NCBI GenBank assembly: GCA_045106935.1
Contig: JBGCFN010000024.1
Location: forward strand, 1 to 64,000
From: UBA1858 sp045106935
Lineage (GTDB): Bacteria > Pseudomonadota > Gammaproteobacteria > UBA4575
Length of the DNA: 64,000 bases
Direction: 5' to 3'
The position numbers and the translations under genes were made by a program. Under the pieces are notes generated by a model. It was given only the letters and a program-made list of their open reading frames with translations. It was not told the origin of the DNA and made no database searches. Below are positions 1 to 9,503 of this stretch, piece after piece (position 1 is the first letter of the stretch; each line of letters starts with the position of its first letter).

Positions 1-1
1 G

Positions 2-1669
2 TTTAGAATTCGGCCTGAAACAGATAGTACCGGTGGCGGCATAGTCCATCATGCAAAATTGGGCACCATTGCAAATGCCGCACCGGTATTTGTCGGGCAA
101 CCACAAGCTGTAGGCAGATTTGGTGGCGCATGGCCCAGCACAGAGGGGGAAACCTATTTTGATTTTCAGTCCGAGCAAGTTGGTCGAGACGCCTCTGTCT
201 TAGTGGCGGCGAATGACGGTATGTTCCATGTATTCAATGCTGCCAATGGTGTTGAAAGATTTGCTTATGTGCCAAGCTTTGTATTTGAAAATTTATCAGA
301 ATTGACTGACCCAAATTATAAGCATCAATTCTTTGTAGATTCGACACCTAGCGTTGAAGATGCCTACATTAGAGCAGATGGTGCATCAGGCCCAAGTTGG
401 AACACCATTGTTGTGGGTGGTTTAGGCGCCGGTGGGCGAGGATACTATGCACTCAATATTAATGATGTTGGTCCAGAAGAAGACCCAGTCAATCAAGTTT
501 TGTGGGAGTTTGGCCCAGACGATGATGCAGATTTAGGCTTCTCGTTTGGGCGCCCACTGATTGCAATGAGTAATGCTCCTGATGGGGTAAACAAAAGATG
601 GGTTGCGGTATTTGGCAATGGATATAACAGCACGAGTGTAGACGGCGATGCTGTTATATATATGTTATTCATCGATGAAGGCATTGATGGTATTTGGGGC
701 GCAAGTGATTTTGTTAAAATTAATACAGGCATAGGCGGTGACGGAACACCAAATGGCATTGCAGATGTTAGAGGCATTGATATCAACGGTGATGGCACAA
801 TCGACAGACTTTATGCAGGAGATTTGCGTGGAAATCTACATGTTGTGAACGTATTAAGTACGGATCCTGGAGATTGGAATATTCCGAGTAACCATTTTAT
901 TTTATTCAATGCGACTGCACCAAATGGAGAGTCACAACCAATCACAACTCGGCCAATTGTGGTGAATAATGAAAGCGATGATGGCGTCATAGTTATTGTG
1001 ACAACAGGAAGTTATTTTACTGAGAGTGATGCTATCGATGAAGGCATTCAATCTATCTATGGTGTGTTTGATGAAACAGCCTTAGTTGCACCTCCAGGAA
1101 GTAATATAGGTTCACAAGTGAATGTCAGCAACATGACAGAACAAACACTCACGAATAGTGTGTTTGTCGATACAAATGCAGGAATAAATACTGAAGTTAG
1201 AACAATCACAGATAATGCTATTAATCCAGGTAGACAAGGATGGTTTATAGACTTTAATGTGCGTGATGAGCAAGGTGATATTGAATTTCCCGGAGAAAAA
1301 GCGGTGCGAGCATTACAGTTACGCAACGATGTGTTGTTTGTAAATACAATTATTCCCCAACCGTTAAGTTGTGATCCTGCGCCCGGTGGATTTTCATTAG
1401 CTATAGACCCACAAACGGGAACTGCTGGCCAAGAAGTTATTTTCGATATAAATGCAGATAATGTATTTGATTCAAATGATAAAATAAATGTGTCTGGTCA
1501 ATCAAAAATAATTGTCGGCACACGATTTAAATCAACCCCTTCAGACTCAACCTTCTTTGGTGATTACCGAATCACACAACTGGCTGATACAGATATTGAT
1601 GCAGTGCGAACTAATACCGCGGAAACAGAGTTAGTGGGAAGACAGGCGTGGAGAGAGGTGGAATTCTAA
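2..1669 (+). CDS. pilY1: PilY1 C-terminal region (partial, 5' end outside window)
   Basis: This is the C-terminal part of PilY1, the large surface and tip protein of type IV pili, involved in pilus assembly, adhesion and surface sensing. The frame is open from base 2, so the gene continues upstream; the TTG at 59 is internal. The opening segment LGTIANAAPVFVG matches the family pattern before its beta-propeller. A calcium-loop motif DINGDGTIDRLYAGDLRGNL lies near visible residue 260, and a second acidic loop, DINADNVFDSNDK, lies near the C terminus. The stop overlaps the next start (TAATG), so the genes are translationally coupled. PilE follows. Family assignment is firm; the N-terminal half cannot be judged. 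Confidence 0.9.
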   Translation, partial: FRIRPETDSTGGGIVHHAKLGTIANAAPVFVGQPQAVGRFGGAWPSTEGETYFDFQSEQVGRDASVLVAANDGMFHVFNAANGVERFAYVPSFVFENLSELTDPNYKHQFFVDSTPSVEDAYIRADGASGPSWNTIVVGGLGAGGRGYYALNINDVGPEEDPVNQVLWEFGPDDDADLGFSFGRPLIAMSNAPDGVNKRWVAVFGNGYNSTSVDGDAVIYMLFIDEGIDGIWGASDFVKINTGIGGDGTPNGIADVRGIDINGDGTIDRLYAGDLRGNLHVVNVLSTDPGDWNIPSNHFILFNATAPNGESQPITTRPIVVNNESDDGVIVIVTTGSYFTESDAIDEGIQSIYGVFDETALVAPPGSNIGSQVNVSNMTEQTLTNSVFVDTNAGINTEVRTITDNAINPGRQGWFIDFNVRDEQGDIEFPGEKAVRALQLRNDVLFVNTIIPQPLSCDPAPGGFSLAIDPQTGTAGQEVIFDINADNVFDSNDKINVSGQSKIIVGTRFKSTPSDSTFFGDYRITQLADTDIDAVRTNTAETELVGRQAWREVEF

Positions 1670-2055
1670 TGAAGGGATTTTTTGCTTTAATACTAATAGG
1701 GATATCATTGCAATCTCATGCAGTAAGTGTGTGTGATGTGAATGAGATTAACTTTCCAAGTATAGATTGCAGTTTTAACCCACCATTCGAAGTCGAAAAT
1801 CTAAAATTTGGCAATGTAGATGAAGTAATAAATTCTTCATCATTAAGAATGGGCAATGCTCGATTTGAATTAACAGAGAACGCACAGCTATTTGATGTAG
1901 ATCCTAATTTTGGGTTAACAAACTGTCTTGCCGATAATAATGATTTACTGTCTTCAGATGAAGGCGAAGCAGCTGCATTTATGGTCAGCGAACAAAACAC
2001 ACGTGTTATCACGCATATTTGGTTTCTTAACTGCAGATTGGACATCGCGAAGTAA
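1669..2055 (+). CDS. Small secreted protein in the pilY2 position
   Basis: A 128-residue protein lies between pilY1 and pilE, exactly where Pseudomonas carries pilY2. I chose the ATG at 1669 because it overlaps the pilY1 stop, has a GAGAGG Shine-Dalgarno about ten bases upstream, and starts a clean signal peptide (MKGFFALILIGISLQSHA). The mature part has four cysteines (VCDVNEI, IDCSF, TNCLAD, LNCRLD), which could form two disulfides in the periplasm. I do not recognise the fold. The PilY2-like role is inferred from position only; it may help PilY1 or the minor pilins assemble. Confidence 0.7.
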   Translation: MKGFFALILIGISLQSHAVSVCDVNEINFPSIDCSFNPPFEVENLKFGNVDEVINSSSLRMGNARFELTENAQLFDVDPNFGLTNCLADNNDLLSSDEGEAAAFMVSEQNTRVITHIWFLNCRLDIAK

Positions 2056-2057
2056 CA

Positions 2058-2471
2058 ATGAAAGCACATCATAGTGGTTTTACCTTAGTAGAGGTGCTTA
2101 TTGTTGTTGCAATAGTTTCAATACTTGCATCAATTGCTTACCCCGCTTATCAAAATCATGTATCAAAAACTCGCTATGCAGATGGAAAAGTCAAGTTACT
2201 TGAAATAATGAATCAACAACGAAAACATTTCACAAATAATAATACTTTCACAACAAGTTTGGTGTCAGTACTAAAATATCCAGATGCAGGAAGTGGTGCA
2301 GTGTCTTCAGATGGAGATTTTTACTTAATTACTGCGGGAACATGCGCAGCTCCGTTTGATGATATTGCTGAGTGTGTTCTATTAACAGCGAGCGCAAATT
2401 TTTCAGGAAGCCTAGGTGATCTTACTTATGATTCTAGAAATGCGACTACTGGACCACCTGGTGCATGGTGA
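2058..2471 (+). CDS. pilE: Type IV minor pilin, PilE-like
   Basis: A type IV prepilin of 137 residues. It has a short basic leader ending in Gly, the PilD cleavage site before Phe (HHSG/FTLVEVLIVV), Glu at mature position 5, and a single hydrophobic N-terminal helix ending AYPAYQNHVSKTRYADGK. Two cysteines (GTCAAP and AECVLL) flank a C-terminal loop, as the disulfide region does in PilE minor pilins. It would be cut and methylated by PilD, inserted in the inner membrane and join the minor-pilin tip complex with PilY1. It starts two bases after the previous stop. It converges with ispH with six bases between the stops and no visible terminator. Confidence 0.88.
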   Translation: MKAHHSGFTLVEVLIVVAIVSILASIAYPAYQNHVSKTRYADGKVKLLEIMNQQRKHFTNNNTFTTSLVSVLKYPDAGSGAVSSDGDFYLITAGTCAAPFDDIAECVLLTASANFSGSLGDLTYDSRNATTGPPGAW

Positions 2472-2477
2472 AAATTT

Positions 2478-3428
2478 CTAACTAGTTGTCCTAAGTTCTT
2501 TTGGGACAGCAAATGTAATATTTTCTTCAACACCTGCTATTTCACTGACAACTGCATTTGTGGAAGCAGTGAGTCTATCAACAACTTGTTTAACTAATAT
2601 TTCAGGTGCTGATGCCCCAGCGGTAACGCCAATGCTGGATTTATTTGCTAGCCATGAACTAGATATTTGATCCGCATCGTCGATGAGATACGATTCGATG
2701 CCGTTCTTCTCAGCAATTTCGCGAAGCCGATTTGAGTTTGAGCTAGTGACAGAACCAATCACAAGTAATAAGTCACAATCGTGGACTAAATTTTTAACTG
2801 CATCTTGCCTGTTTTGTGTGGCATAGCAAATGTCATCTCGTTTAGGTGACTGAATGTTAGGAAAGCGAGTTTGTAATTTCTCAATAATTTCCTTCGTATC
2901 ATCCACTGATAAGGTTGTTTGAGTGACGTAAGAAATGTCATCAGGTTTATCTACAATGACTTTGTCTACATCTTCAGGAGATTCGACCAGAAAAATCTTA
3001 CCTCCATGTTCGCCAGTGAACTGTCCCATGGTGCCTTCAACCTCAGGGTGACCTTTATGTCCAATCAAAATAGTGTCGCGACCGTGTTTGCAATTGCGTA
3101 CAACTTCAATATGAACTTTAGTCACGAGTGGGCAAGTGGCATCAAATACTGTTAACTTGCGTCTATCTGCTTCACTTCTTACAGCCTTTGACACACCATG
3201 TGCGCTGAAGATAACGGTGGATTGGTCTGGCACCTCATCTAGTTCATCGACAAATACTGCGCCTTTTTCTCGCAATGATTCGACCACAAAACGATTATGA
3301 ACAACTTCATGCCTTACATAAATGGGTGCACCAAATTGTTCTAAAGTTCGCTCGACAATTTCTATGGCTCTATCAACACCCGCGCAAAAACCTCTTGGGT
3401 TGGCAAGTTTAATTTGTATGGGAATCAT
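2478..3428 (-). CDS. ispH: 4-hydroxy-3-methylbut-2-enyl diphosphate reductase
   Basis: IspH (LytB) performs the last step of the MEP isoprenoid pathway, reducing HMBPP to IPP and DMAPP with an iron-sulfur cluster. The three cluster cysteines are at Cys15 (RGFCAGV), Cys99 (DATCPLV) and Cys201 (CYATQNRQ). The conserved VRHEVVHN and GVTAGASAPE segments are also present. The length of 316 residues is normal. The start overlaps the 3' end of lspA by 20 bases, so it is the last gene of the ileS-lspA-ispH operon. The FKBP-type isomerase gene often found between lspA and ispH is absent. Confidence 0.96.
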   Translation of the reverse strand: MIPIQIKLANPRGFCAGVDRAIEIVERTLEQFGAPIYVRHEVVHNRFVVESLREKGAVFVDELDEVPDQSTVIFSAHGVSKAVRSEADRRKLTVFDATCPLVTKVHIEVVRNCKHGRDTILIGHKGHPEVEGTMGQFTGEHGGKIFLVESPEDVDKVIVDKPDDISYVTQTTLSVDDTKEIIEKLQTRFPNIQSPKRDDICYATQNRQDAVKNLVHDCDLLLVIGSVTSSNSNRLREIAEKNGIESYLIDDADQISSSWLANKSSIGVTAGASAPEILVKQVVDRLTASTNAVVSEIAGVEENITFAVPKELRTTS

Positions 3429-3927
3429 CTGCTGGTTGTTTGAAAATATGGATGACTAATAGGCTGGCACCCAGAGTAATTAAAATATCAGCGATATTAA
3501 ATGTCGGCCAATGACAACTTCCACGCGAAGAATGGTAAAAGAAATAAATACATTCATCAGCTCTGTAGTAGAAATCAATAAAATCAGTGACTTTGCCATA
3601 GATGACACGGTCAATTAAATTACCCAGTGCGCCACTTAGGACAAAGCTGAGACTAACGCCGAGTAATAATTCAGAAGGATGCAGTTTGCGCAGCCAATTA
3701 AAAATATAAATACAGACAGCGCAAGCAAGTACAACGAAAAACCAACGCTGCCAGCCGCCTGCTTCACTTAAAAAACTGAATGCTGCACCTTCATTATAAA
3801 CAAGCATCCAATTAAACATGGGTACTGCAGAGATGGGTTGTGCAAACTCTAAAGCCGATTCTGCAAAACGCTTGGTGATTTGATCAACAAGTGTTAACAC
3901 GATGACTAATATAGACCACTTACGCAT
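3409..3927 (-). CDS. lspA: Lipoprotein signal peptidase II
   Basis: An inner-membrane aspartyl protease that removes the signal peptide of diacylated prolipoproteins. There are four hydrophobic segments and the family landmarks VDQITK, NEGAAFSFL, GALGNLIDR and FNIAD. The catalytic pair is expected at the Asp in KVTDFID (about residue 115) and Asp147 in NIAD. Between them the protein carries about ten more residues than E. coli LspA, including two cysteines (ECIYFF and GSCHW). It overlaps ileS by eight bases at its start and ispH by 20 at its end. Substrates in this window include LptM and the OmpA-like lipoprotein. Confidence 0.95.
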   Translation of the reverse strand: MRKWSILVIVLTLVDQITKRFAESALEFAQPISAVPMFNWMLVYNEGAAFSFLSEAGGWQRWFFVVLACAVCIYIFNWLRKLHPSELLLGVSLSFVLSGALGNLIDRVIYGKVTDFIDFYYRADECIYFFYHSSRGSCHWPTFNIADILITLGASLLVIHIFKQPADDSHTN

Positions 3928-6754
3928 ATTTTCTTACTTCTCCACTACCATCAATATTCTCTATGCAGCGCAAACATAATTCTGGATGGTCTATATGACT
4001 ACCCACATCTTCACGTAAATGCCAGCAACGGACACATTTATTATTGTTAGACTTTTGAATGCCAATTTTAACTTTATCGCCATTAGTTAATGTTAGTGCT
4101 TCAATGTTAGAAGAACTATCCTTGAGAGGTTTAAGCGCTGCCGATGAAGTGATGAGGACAAAGCGAAGCTCGTCTTCAAGTAAAGTTAATGCCTTCTGTG
4201 AATCACCCTCACAATAAATTGTCACATCAGCGTCTAAACCAGAGCCAATAGTCCCTTTTTCCCTATGCTCTTCTAATGATTTTAATGTTAATTGGCGAAC
4301 ATCAAATATTAAATCCCAAGTATTAGCATTTAGGTCTTCATCATTTTTTAGCTGTGCTAAATCTTGATACCAAGTCTTGGTGAAGATGGTTGTTTCTTCA
4401 TTTCCTGGAATATGCGAAAACGCTTCTTCCGAAGTGAAATTTAATATCGGGGCTAATAAGCGAAGTAAAGACTGGGCAATATGGTAAGTGGCGGTTTGCG
4501 CTGATTTGCGCGCAAGGCTATCAGCCTGTGTCGTATATACACGGTCTTTGATGATATCCAAATATAAACTGCCCAAATCTAAGCTGCAGAAATTATGCAG
4601 CGTTTGGTATAGCTGGTGAAATTCATATCTTTCATAATGTTCAATCGCAGTTTTCTGAAGAGTAGCGGTTCTATCTACAGCCCATCTATCAAGTGCAATC
4701 ATTTCATTTGCCGCGACCAAATCTTTACTCGGATCAAACCCATTTAAATTAGATAGTAGATAGCGGACCGTATTGCGCATTCTTCTGTAGGAATCTGCAG
4801 TGCGTTTAAGAATCTCATCAGATACATTCATTTCAGAACTAATGTCGCTAGAGGCTACCCATAAACGCAAAATATCAGCACCTAGTGATTTGAATATTTT
4901 TTGTGGTGCGACAACATTGCCTAATGACTTAGACATTTTCCGTCCACTGGCATCTACGGTAAAACCATGGGTGAGCACAGTTTTATACGGCGCACAGTTG
5001 TTGATAGCGACGCTTGTTTTTAATGACGATTGAAACCAACCCCGATGTTGGTCAGAACCTTCTAAATACAGATCGGCTGGAAAATTAAGCTGTTCTTGAC
5101 GTTGAACGACAGACTCGTGTGTCACGCCAGAATCAAACCATACATCTAAAGTATCAGAGACTTTAGTGTAATGTTCAGCATCATCACCAAGTAAATCAGC
5201 GGGGTCTAAATCAAACCAGGCTTGTATGCCTTCTTTCTCAATGAGCAGTGCTACCTTTTCCATTAAGGAAACAGTGTCGGGATGTAGCTCTTGTGTTTGT
5301 TCATGCACAAATAAGGTGATGGGTACTCCCCAAGTACGTTGTCTTGAGACGCACCAATCAGGGCTATTACCTAACATGCTGACAATCCTGGCTCTACCCC
5401 AGTCAGGAAGCCACTCAACATTGTCAACTTCTTCTAATGACCGATTCAGCAAATTGTTTTTATTCATGCTGATGAACCATTGAGGTGTCGCCCTGAAAAT
5501 TAAAGGCGTCTTAGTTCGCCAACAATGTGGAAAGCTGTGAGTGATTTTGTGTTGATGCACGAGTTTGGAATTTTCCTCGAGTATTTCAATCACAGGCTGA
5601 TCTACTTTGTGTACATGCTGGCCAGCGAATAGCTCGACATCTTCACGGTAAACACCATTGTCATTCACTATATTGATAGTACCAAGCTGGTATTTTTTAC
5701 CGACGACAAAGTCATCAACACCATGGTCGGGAGCTGTATGCACTGCGCCGGTGCCGGCTTCTGTGGTTACATGCTCGCCAAGAATGATAGGCACCTGTTT
5801 GTCATAAAAAGGATGCTGTAGCAGAGTATGTTCAAGCTCATGGCCCGTACAGGTACCAATCACTTTATGACTTTCAATATCGTAACGCTGCAAACAAGAG
5901 TCAATTAAATCAGAGGCTAATAACAAGTATTCACTTTTACCTTCTTGAGATACTTCTAGTAATGAATATTCAAATTCAGGATGTAGGCTAACGGCTTGGT
6001 TCGCGGGTAGTGTCCATGGTGTGGTTGTCCAAATCACCACATGAGCTGTGATATCTTCTGCAGCACCGGCGAATATGTTTTTAAAGTTTTGTTGATCAAC
6101 AGGTGTGAACTTTACATCGATGGCATAAGAGGTTTTGTCCTTATATTCAACTTCTGCTTCTGCTAATGCTGAACCACTGGCAACGCTCCAGTAAACAGGC
6201 TTGAAACCTTTCTCTAAATGTCCATTGGCAATTACTTTAGCTAACGCGCGCACGATGTCCGCTTCCACTTGGAAGTTCATTGTCAAATAAGGATTTTCCC
6301 AATCTGCAAAAACGCCTAAGCGTATAAAGTCATCTCGTTGTCGATCAACTTGTTTTTGCGCATATTCACGACATGCTTGGCGAAAATCTTTTTCAGAAAT
6401 TTTATGTCCAGGCTTTCCTTTTTTCTTTTCAACCATGACTTCAATGGGCAAGCCATGACAATCCCAGCCAGGGATGAAGGGGACATCAAAACCACTAAAA
6501 GATTTACTTTTAACAATGATGTCTTTGAGGATTTTATTGACAGCATGGCCAATATGAATGTCACCATTGGCATAGGGAGGACCATCATGAAGAATGAATT
6601 TCTTTTCACGATTGCTGCATGCTTCGCGTATATGCTGATAGATGTTTAACTCCTGCCAACGCTTCAACATTTCTGGTTCGCGTTGTGCCAGGTTACCTTT
6701 CATTGGGAAACTGGTATTCGGCAAGTTTAGTGTGTGTTTGTAATCCTGACTCAC
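3920..6754 (-). CDS. ileS: Isoleucyl-tRNA synthetase
   Basis: A class Ia synthetase of 944 residues that charges tRNA-Ile. It has the ATP-binding HIGH motif at residues 67-70 (DIHIGHAVNK) and the KMSKS loop near residue 600 (GRKMSKSLGN). Between them lies the CP1 editing domain with WTTTPWTLPANQAVS, which hydrolyses Val-tRNA. The C terminus carries the zinc site CVRCWH...CLRC. This is the bacterial IleS1 architecture at normal length. It lies directly downstream of ribF (six-base gap) and its end overlaps lspA, an order kept across many Gammaproteobacteria. Confidence 0.97.
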   Translation of the reverse strand: MSQDYKHTLNLPNTSFPMKGNLAQREPEMLKRWQELNIYQHIREACSNREKKFILHDGPPYANGDIHIGHAVNKILKDIIVKSKSFSGFDVPFIPGWDCHGLPIEVMVEKKKGKPGHKISEKDFRQACREYAQKQVDRQRDDFIRLGVFADWENPYLTMNFQVEADIVRALAKVIANGHLEKGFKPVYWSVASGSALAEAEVEYKDKTSYAIDVKFTPVDQQNFKNIFAGAAEDITAHVVIWTTTPWTLPANQAVSLHPEFEYSLLEVSQEGKSEYLLLASDLIDSCLQRYDIESHKVIGTCTGHELEHTLLQHPFYDKQVPIILGEHVTTEAGTGAVHTAPDHGVDDFVVGKKYQLGTINIVNDNGVYREDVELFAGQHVHKVDQPVIEILEENSKLVHQHKITHSFPHCWRTKTPLIFRATPQWFISMNKNNLLNRSLEEVDNVEWLPDWGRARIVSMLGNSPDWCVSRQRTWGVPITLFVHEQTQELHPDTVSLMEKVALLIEKEGIQAWFDLDPADLLGDDAEHYTKVSDTLDVWFDSGVTHESVVQRQEQLNFPADLYLEGSDQHRGWFQSSLKTSVAINNCAPYKTVLTHGFTVDASGRKMSKSLGNVVAPQKIFKSLGADILRLWVASSDISSEMNVSDEILKRTADSYRRMRNTVRYLLSNLNGFDPSKDLVAANEMIALDRWAVDRTATLQKTAIEHYERYEFHQLYQTLHNFCSLDLGSLYLDIIKDRVYTTQADSLARKSAQTATYHIAQSLLRLLAPILNFTSEEAFSHIPGNEETTIFTKTWYQDLAQLKNDEDLNANTWDLIFDVRQLTLKSLEEHREKGTIGSGLDADVTIYCEGDSQKALTLLEDELRFVLITSSAALKPLKDSSSNIEALTLTNGDKVKIGIQKSNNNKCVRCWHLREDVGSHIDHPELCLRCIENIDGSGEVRKYA

Positions 6755-6760
6755 TGAGTG

Positions 6761-7690
6761 TTACGTCCTTTGACTAAAATAGTGTTCTGCTTTTGTAACA
6801 TCATGACTAATTTGATGTTTTAATGCTTCAAATGATGGAAATTTTATTTCATCTCTTAATTTACTATGAAATTCAACGTCCAGTCTCTTGCCGTATAGAT
6901 CTTGTTGGCAGTTAAACAAATGTACTTCTAATTGTTGGCGTTGGCCATTCACGGTTGGCCTGCTGCCAATATTTGCAACGCCTTGCCAGAGATCATTCTT
7001 GTGGAATGCACTAACCGTGAATACTCCCTTAATCGGAGAGACTTTTCTTTTAATCAATATATTAGCTGTTGGGAAGCCAATAGTGCGACCTTTTTTATCC
7101 CCATGAAAAACACGTCCAGACATGCGAAATGGGCGGCCCAATAAAGAGGCTGCTTGTTCAAAGTTACCTTCAGCCAAATTTTCTCTAACTAGCGTACTGC
7201 TGACACGATCATGCTTATGCAAGACTGTGCTTTGGTCTTCCACTTCAAAGCCTAGGGTTTTACCCATCTTTCTCAGTAATTCAATGTCGCCACAACGTTG
7301 ATGACCAAATTTAAAATCATCACCAACAATGAGGGTCTTTATCTGTAGCGAATCGTGCAAGATCTTCTGCACAAAGTCCACTGCTGACATATTGGACAAT
7401 GCATGATTGAAATGTAGGCATGCAAAGTAGTCAAAACCAAACTCACGAGCTAATTCAATTTTTTTGCGAATAGGGTAAATGCGTGCAGGGGCACTAGTGT
7501 TAGCAAAAAATTCTTTGGGAGTAGGCTCAAAACTGATGAGTACAGACTTAGCCTTTGTTTCGCTAGACTTGCCGATAACAAAATTGACAATTTCTTGATG
7601 ACCCAAATGGAATCCATCAAAGTTGCCTATCGTGGCAATAGTAGGTTGATTAATGTTTGCAAGTTCGTTGCTGCCGCGAAGTAATCTCAT
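6761..7690 (-). CDS. ribF: Bifunctional riboflavin kinase / FAD synthetase
   Basis: RibF converts riboflavin to FMN and then FAD in the cytosol. The N-terminal nucleotidyltransferase half shows GNFDGFHLGH and the later RVSSTLVRENLAEG. The C-terminal flavokinase half shows GRVFHGDKKGRTIGFPTANI and GVANIGSRPTV with a following VHLF strand. The 309 residues fit the family. It lies between murJ (12-base gap) and ileS, the usual gammaproteobacterial neighbourhood. The start ATG gives MRLLRGSNEL, matching the typical N terminus. Confidence 0.96.
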   Translation of the reverse strand: MRLLRGSNELANINQPTIATIGNFDGFHLGHQEIVNFVIGKSSETKAKSVLISFEPTPKEFFANTSAPARIYPIRKKIELAREFGFDYFACLHFNHALSNMSAVDFVQKILHDSLQIKTLIVGDDFKFGHQRCGDIELLRKMGKTLGFEVEDQSTVLHKHDRVSSTLVRENLAEGNFEQAASLLGRPFRMSGRVFHGDKKGRTIGFPTANILIKRKVSPIKGVFTVSAFHKNDLWQGVANIGSRPTVNGQRQQLEVHLFNCQQDLYGKRLDVEFHSKLRDEIKFPSFEALKHQISHDVTKAEHYFSQRT

Positions 7691-7702
7691 AACAATTAAG
7701 CG

Positions 7703-9259
7703 CTATAGCGACTGAAGGCGGAACTGATGTGGGCGTAAGCCCAATGCCATTAGCAGTCCGACATAGATAGAGATACCAACAATGATTAAGCCCGTTAGTG
7801 AGCCAAGTCTAGTCAGGCTATCCCAGTTTGCCCAGACTTGCGGGTCAGGATTGAGCCACCACAAACAAAGTAGCATGACGAGAGAACTAACAATTATCTT
7901 GAGACCCAAAAGTAATTTTTCTGAGTTAGCATTAATTACCTTAGCCCTTTTTAACAGAATGTATAGCAACGTCGCATTAATATAAGCAGAAAATGAGGTT
8001 ATAAGTGAAAGTCCCGCATGTACCCCGGCGATTTTAATATTGGGCAATGACCATAAATATAATAGGCTCAGCGATATGTTAATGATAATGACTAATACGC
8101 CAATTTTGACAGGCGTTTTTGTATCTTGGCGAGAATAGAATCCAGGAGCTAATACTTTAATAAAGATGAAAGCAGGCAACCCAAGTGAGGATGCCATTAG
8201 GCTAAGCGATACCATATGTGTGTCAAAGACGCTGAATTCTCGATATTGAATCAGGGCAAATAAAATCGGTCCGGACAACACAATAAGCCCAAACATTGCC
8301 GGTACAGAAACAAGTAAGGATATTTTTAATGCCCACTGAAGTGTTTGATCAAATGCTTGACTATTCTTAGTGACGAATTGTTTTGAAAGCATTGGCAGAA
8401 TCACAGTCGCCGTCGCAATACCAAATAATGCGATAGGCAATTCTACAAAGCGGTCAGACATATATAACCAACTAATGCTCCCAGCAATTAGATATGAGGC
8501 AATGATCGTGTTGATGAGTAGATTAATTTGCACAATTGAGCTGCCAAATATAGCCGGGAGCATTAATTTTAGAATTCTATCGACACCTTCTTTTGCGCCC
8601 GATAATTTCGGTACCGGTAATGAATGCGCTTTGATTAAAAATGGGAGTTGAAATAACAATTGAGCGACACCCGCGATAAAAACGCCCCAAGCTAATGCCG
8701 TGACAGGATTCTCCATGCGCGGAGACAGCCAGACCGCAGCGCCAATTAATGACAAATTGAGCAGTACGGGAGTGAGTGCAGGGACTGCGAATTTTTGGCG
8801 AATATTCAAAATACTACCCGACAGTGCGGTGAGTGAAATAAACATCGCATAAGGGAAAGTAATCTTTAGCATGTCGCTGGCAAGTAATTCCTGAGTGGGA
8901 TCATCAAATCCCGGCGCAAATATATGAATTAACCAGGGTGAGCACAAAATCCCAATTGTCGTGATTATCAATAAAATCACCGATAACAGGCCAGCAACAT
9001 GATCGATTAAGCGCTTAAAATCACTTTCGCCATTATGCAAGTGAGAAGTCATCACGGGGACAAATGCCTGTGAAAAAGCGCCTTCCGCAAACAATCGTCG
9101 AAGAAAATTAGGAATTCTAAACGCGACAAAAAAAGCATCTGTGCCAGCATTTGCACCAAACACGATAAAAATGATGGCATCACGAACATAGCCAAAAATG
9201 CGTGAGACTAAAGTGGCGCCACCAACAGTTAAGGTGGATTTAATAGGTTTCTTGCTCAC
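7703..9259 (-). CDS. murJ: Lipid II flippase MurJ (MviN)
   Basis: A polytopic inner-membrane protein of the MOP superfamily, 518 residues with about 14 hydrophobic segments, that moves lipid II across the membrane for peptidoglycan synthesis. The N-terminal VGGATLVSRIFGYVRDAII and the conserved GAFSQAFVPV loop are diagnostic, with essential-type arginines in SRIFGYVRD and RRLFAEG. It is the first gene of the leftward murJ-ribF-ileS-lspA-ispH run and is divergent from rpsT across about 240 bases that must hold its promoter. Confidence 0.95.
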   Translation of the reverse strand: MSKKPIKSTLTVGGATLVSRIFGYVRDAIIFIVFGANAGTDAFFVAFRIPNFLRRLFAEGAFSQAFVPVMTSHLHNGESDFKRLIDHVAGLLSVILLIITTIGILCSPWLIHIFAPGFDDPTQELLASDMLKITFPYAMFISLTALSGSILNIRQKFAVPALTPVLLNLSLIGAAVWLSPRMENPVTALAWGVFIAGVAQLLFQLPFLIKAHSLPVPKLSGAKEGVDRILKLMLPAIFGSSIVQINLLINTIIASYLIAGSISWLYMSDRFVELPIALFGIATATVILPMLSKQFVTKNSQAFDQTLQWALKISLLVSVPAMFGLIVLSGPILFALIQYREFSVFDTHMVSLSLMASSLGLPAFIFIKVLAPGFYSRQDTKTPVKIGVLVIIINISLSLLYLWSLPNIKIAGVHAGLSLITSFSAYINATLLYILLKRAKVINANSEKLLLGLKIIVSSLVMLLCLWWLNPDPQVWANWDSLTRLGSLTGLIIVGISIYVGLLMALGLRPHQFRLQSL

Positions 9260-9431
9260 TGCGGGGTAATTGGGCGATATTTAATTGATTTGTATAGAAA
9301 AACTCTAACCTATTAACCATCGATTTGCATCAATGTTGCTACTATCTCTGGGCTAGGACTAAATTCTCCATCACACATAACTGAAAAATCCTAAATTTAA
9401 GCGGTTGATTCAGGAATAGCGCCAGATTTTG

Positions 9432-9460
9432 TTGACATTTTACAGTGAAAAACGCATAGT
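9432..9460 (+). promoter_or_regulatory. Sigma70-type promoter of rpsT
   Basis: A perfect TTGACA -35 box at 9432-9437 is separated by 17 bases from CATAGT at 9455-9460 (four of six matches to TATAAT). Transcription would start near 9467, about 37 bases before the TTG start of rpsT. This rules out the longer reading frame starting at 9429, which would begin upstream of its own promoter. Confidence 0.7.
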
Positions 9461-9503
9461 TCGACGCCCTAAAACACTAAGCTCAGAATTAAGAGGACAG
9501 ATT

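Noticed and set aside
2919..3155. Open frame opposite ispH
   Set aside because: It lies wholly within ispH on the other strand, has no ribosome site and no recognisable product. Many similar antisense frames in the window were left out for the same reason.
9429..9503. A 25-codon N-terminal extension of rpsT from TTG 9429
   Set aside because: It contains the rpsT promoter (9432-9460), and S20 normally starts at the MANI-type residue encoded at 9504, which has its own ribosome site.
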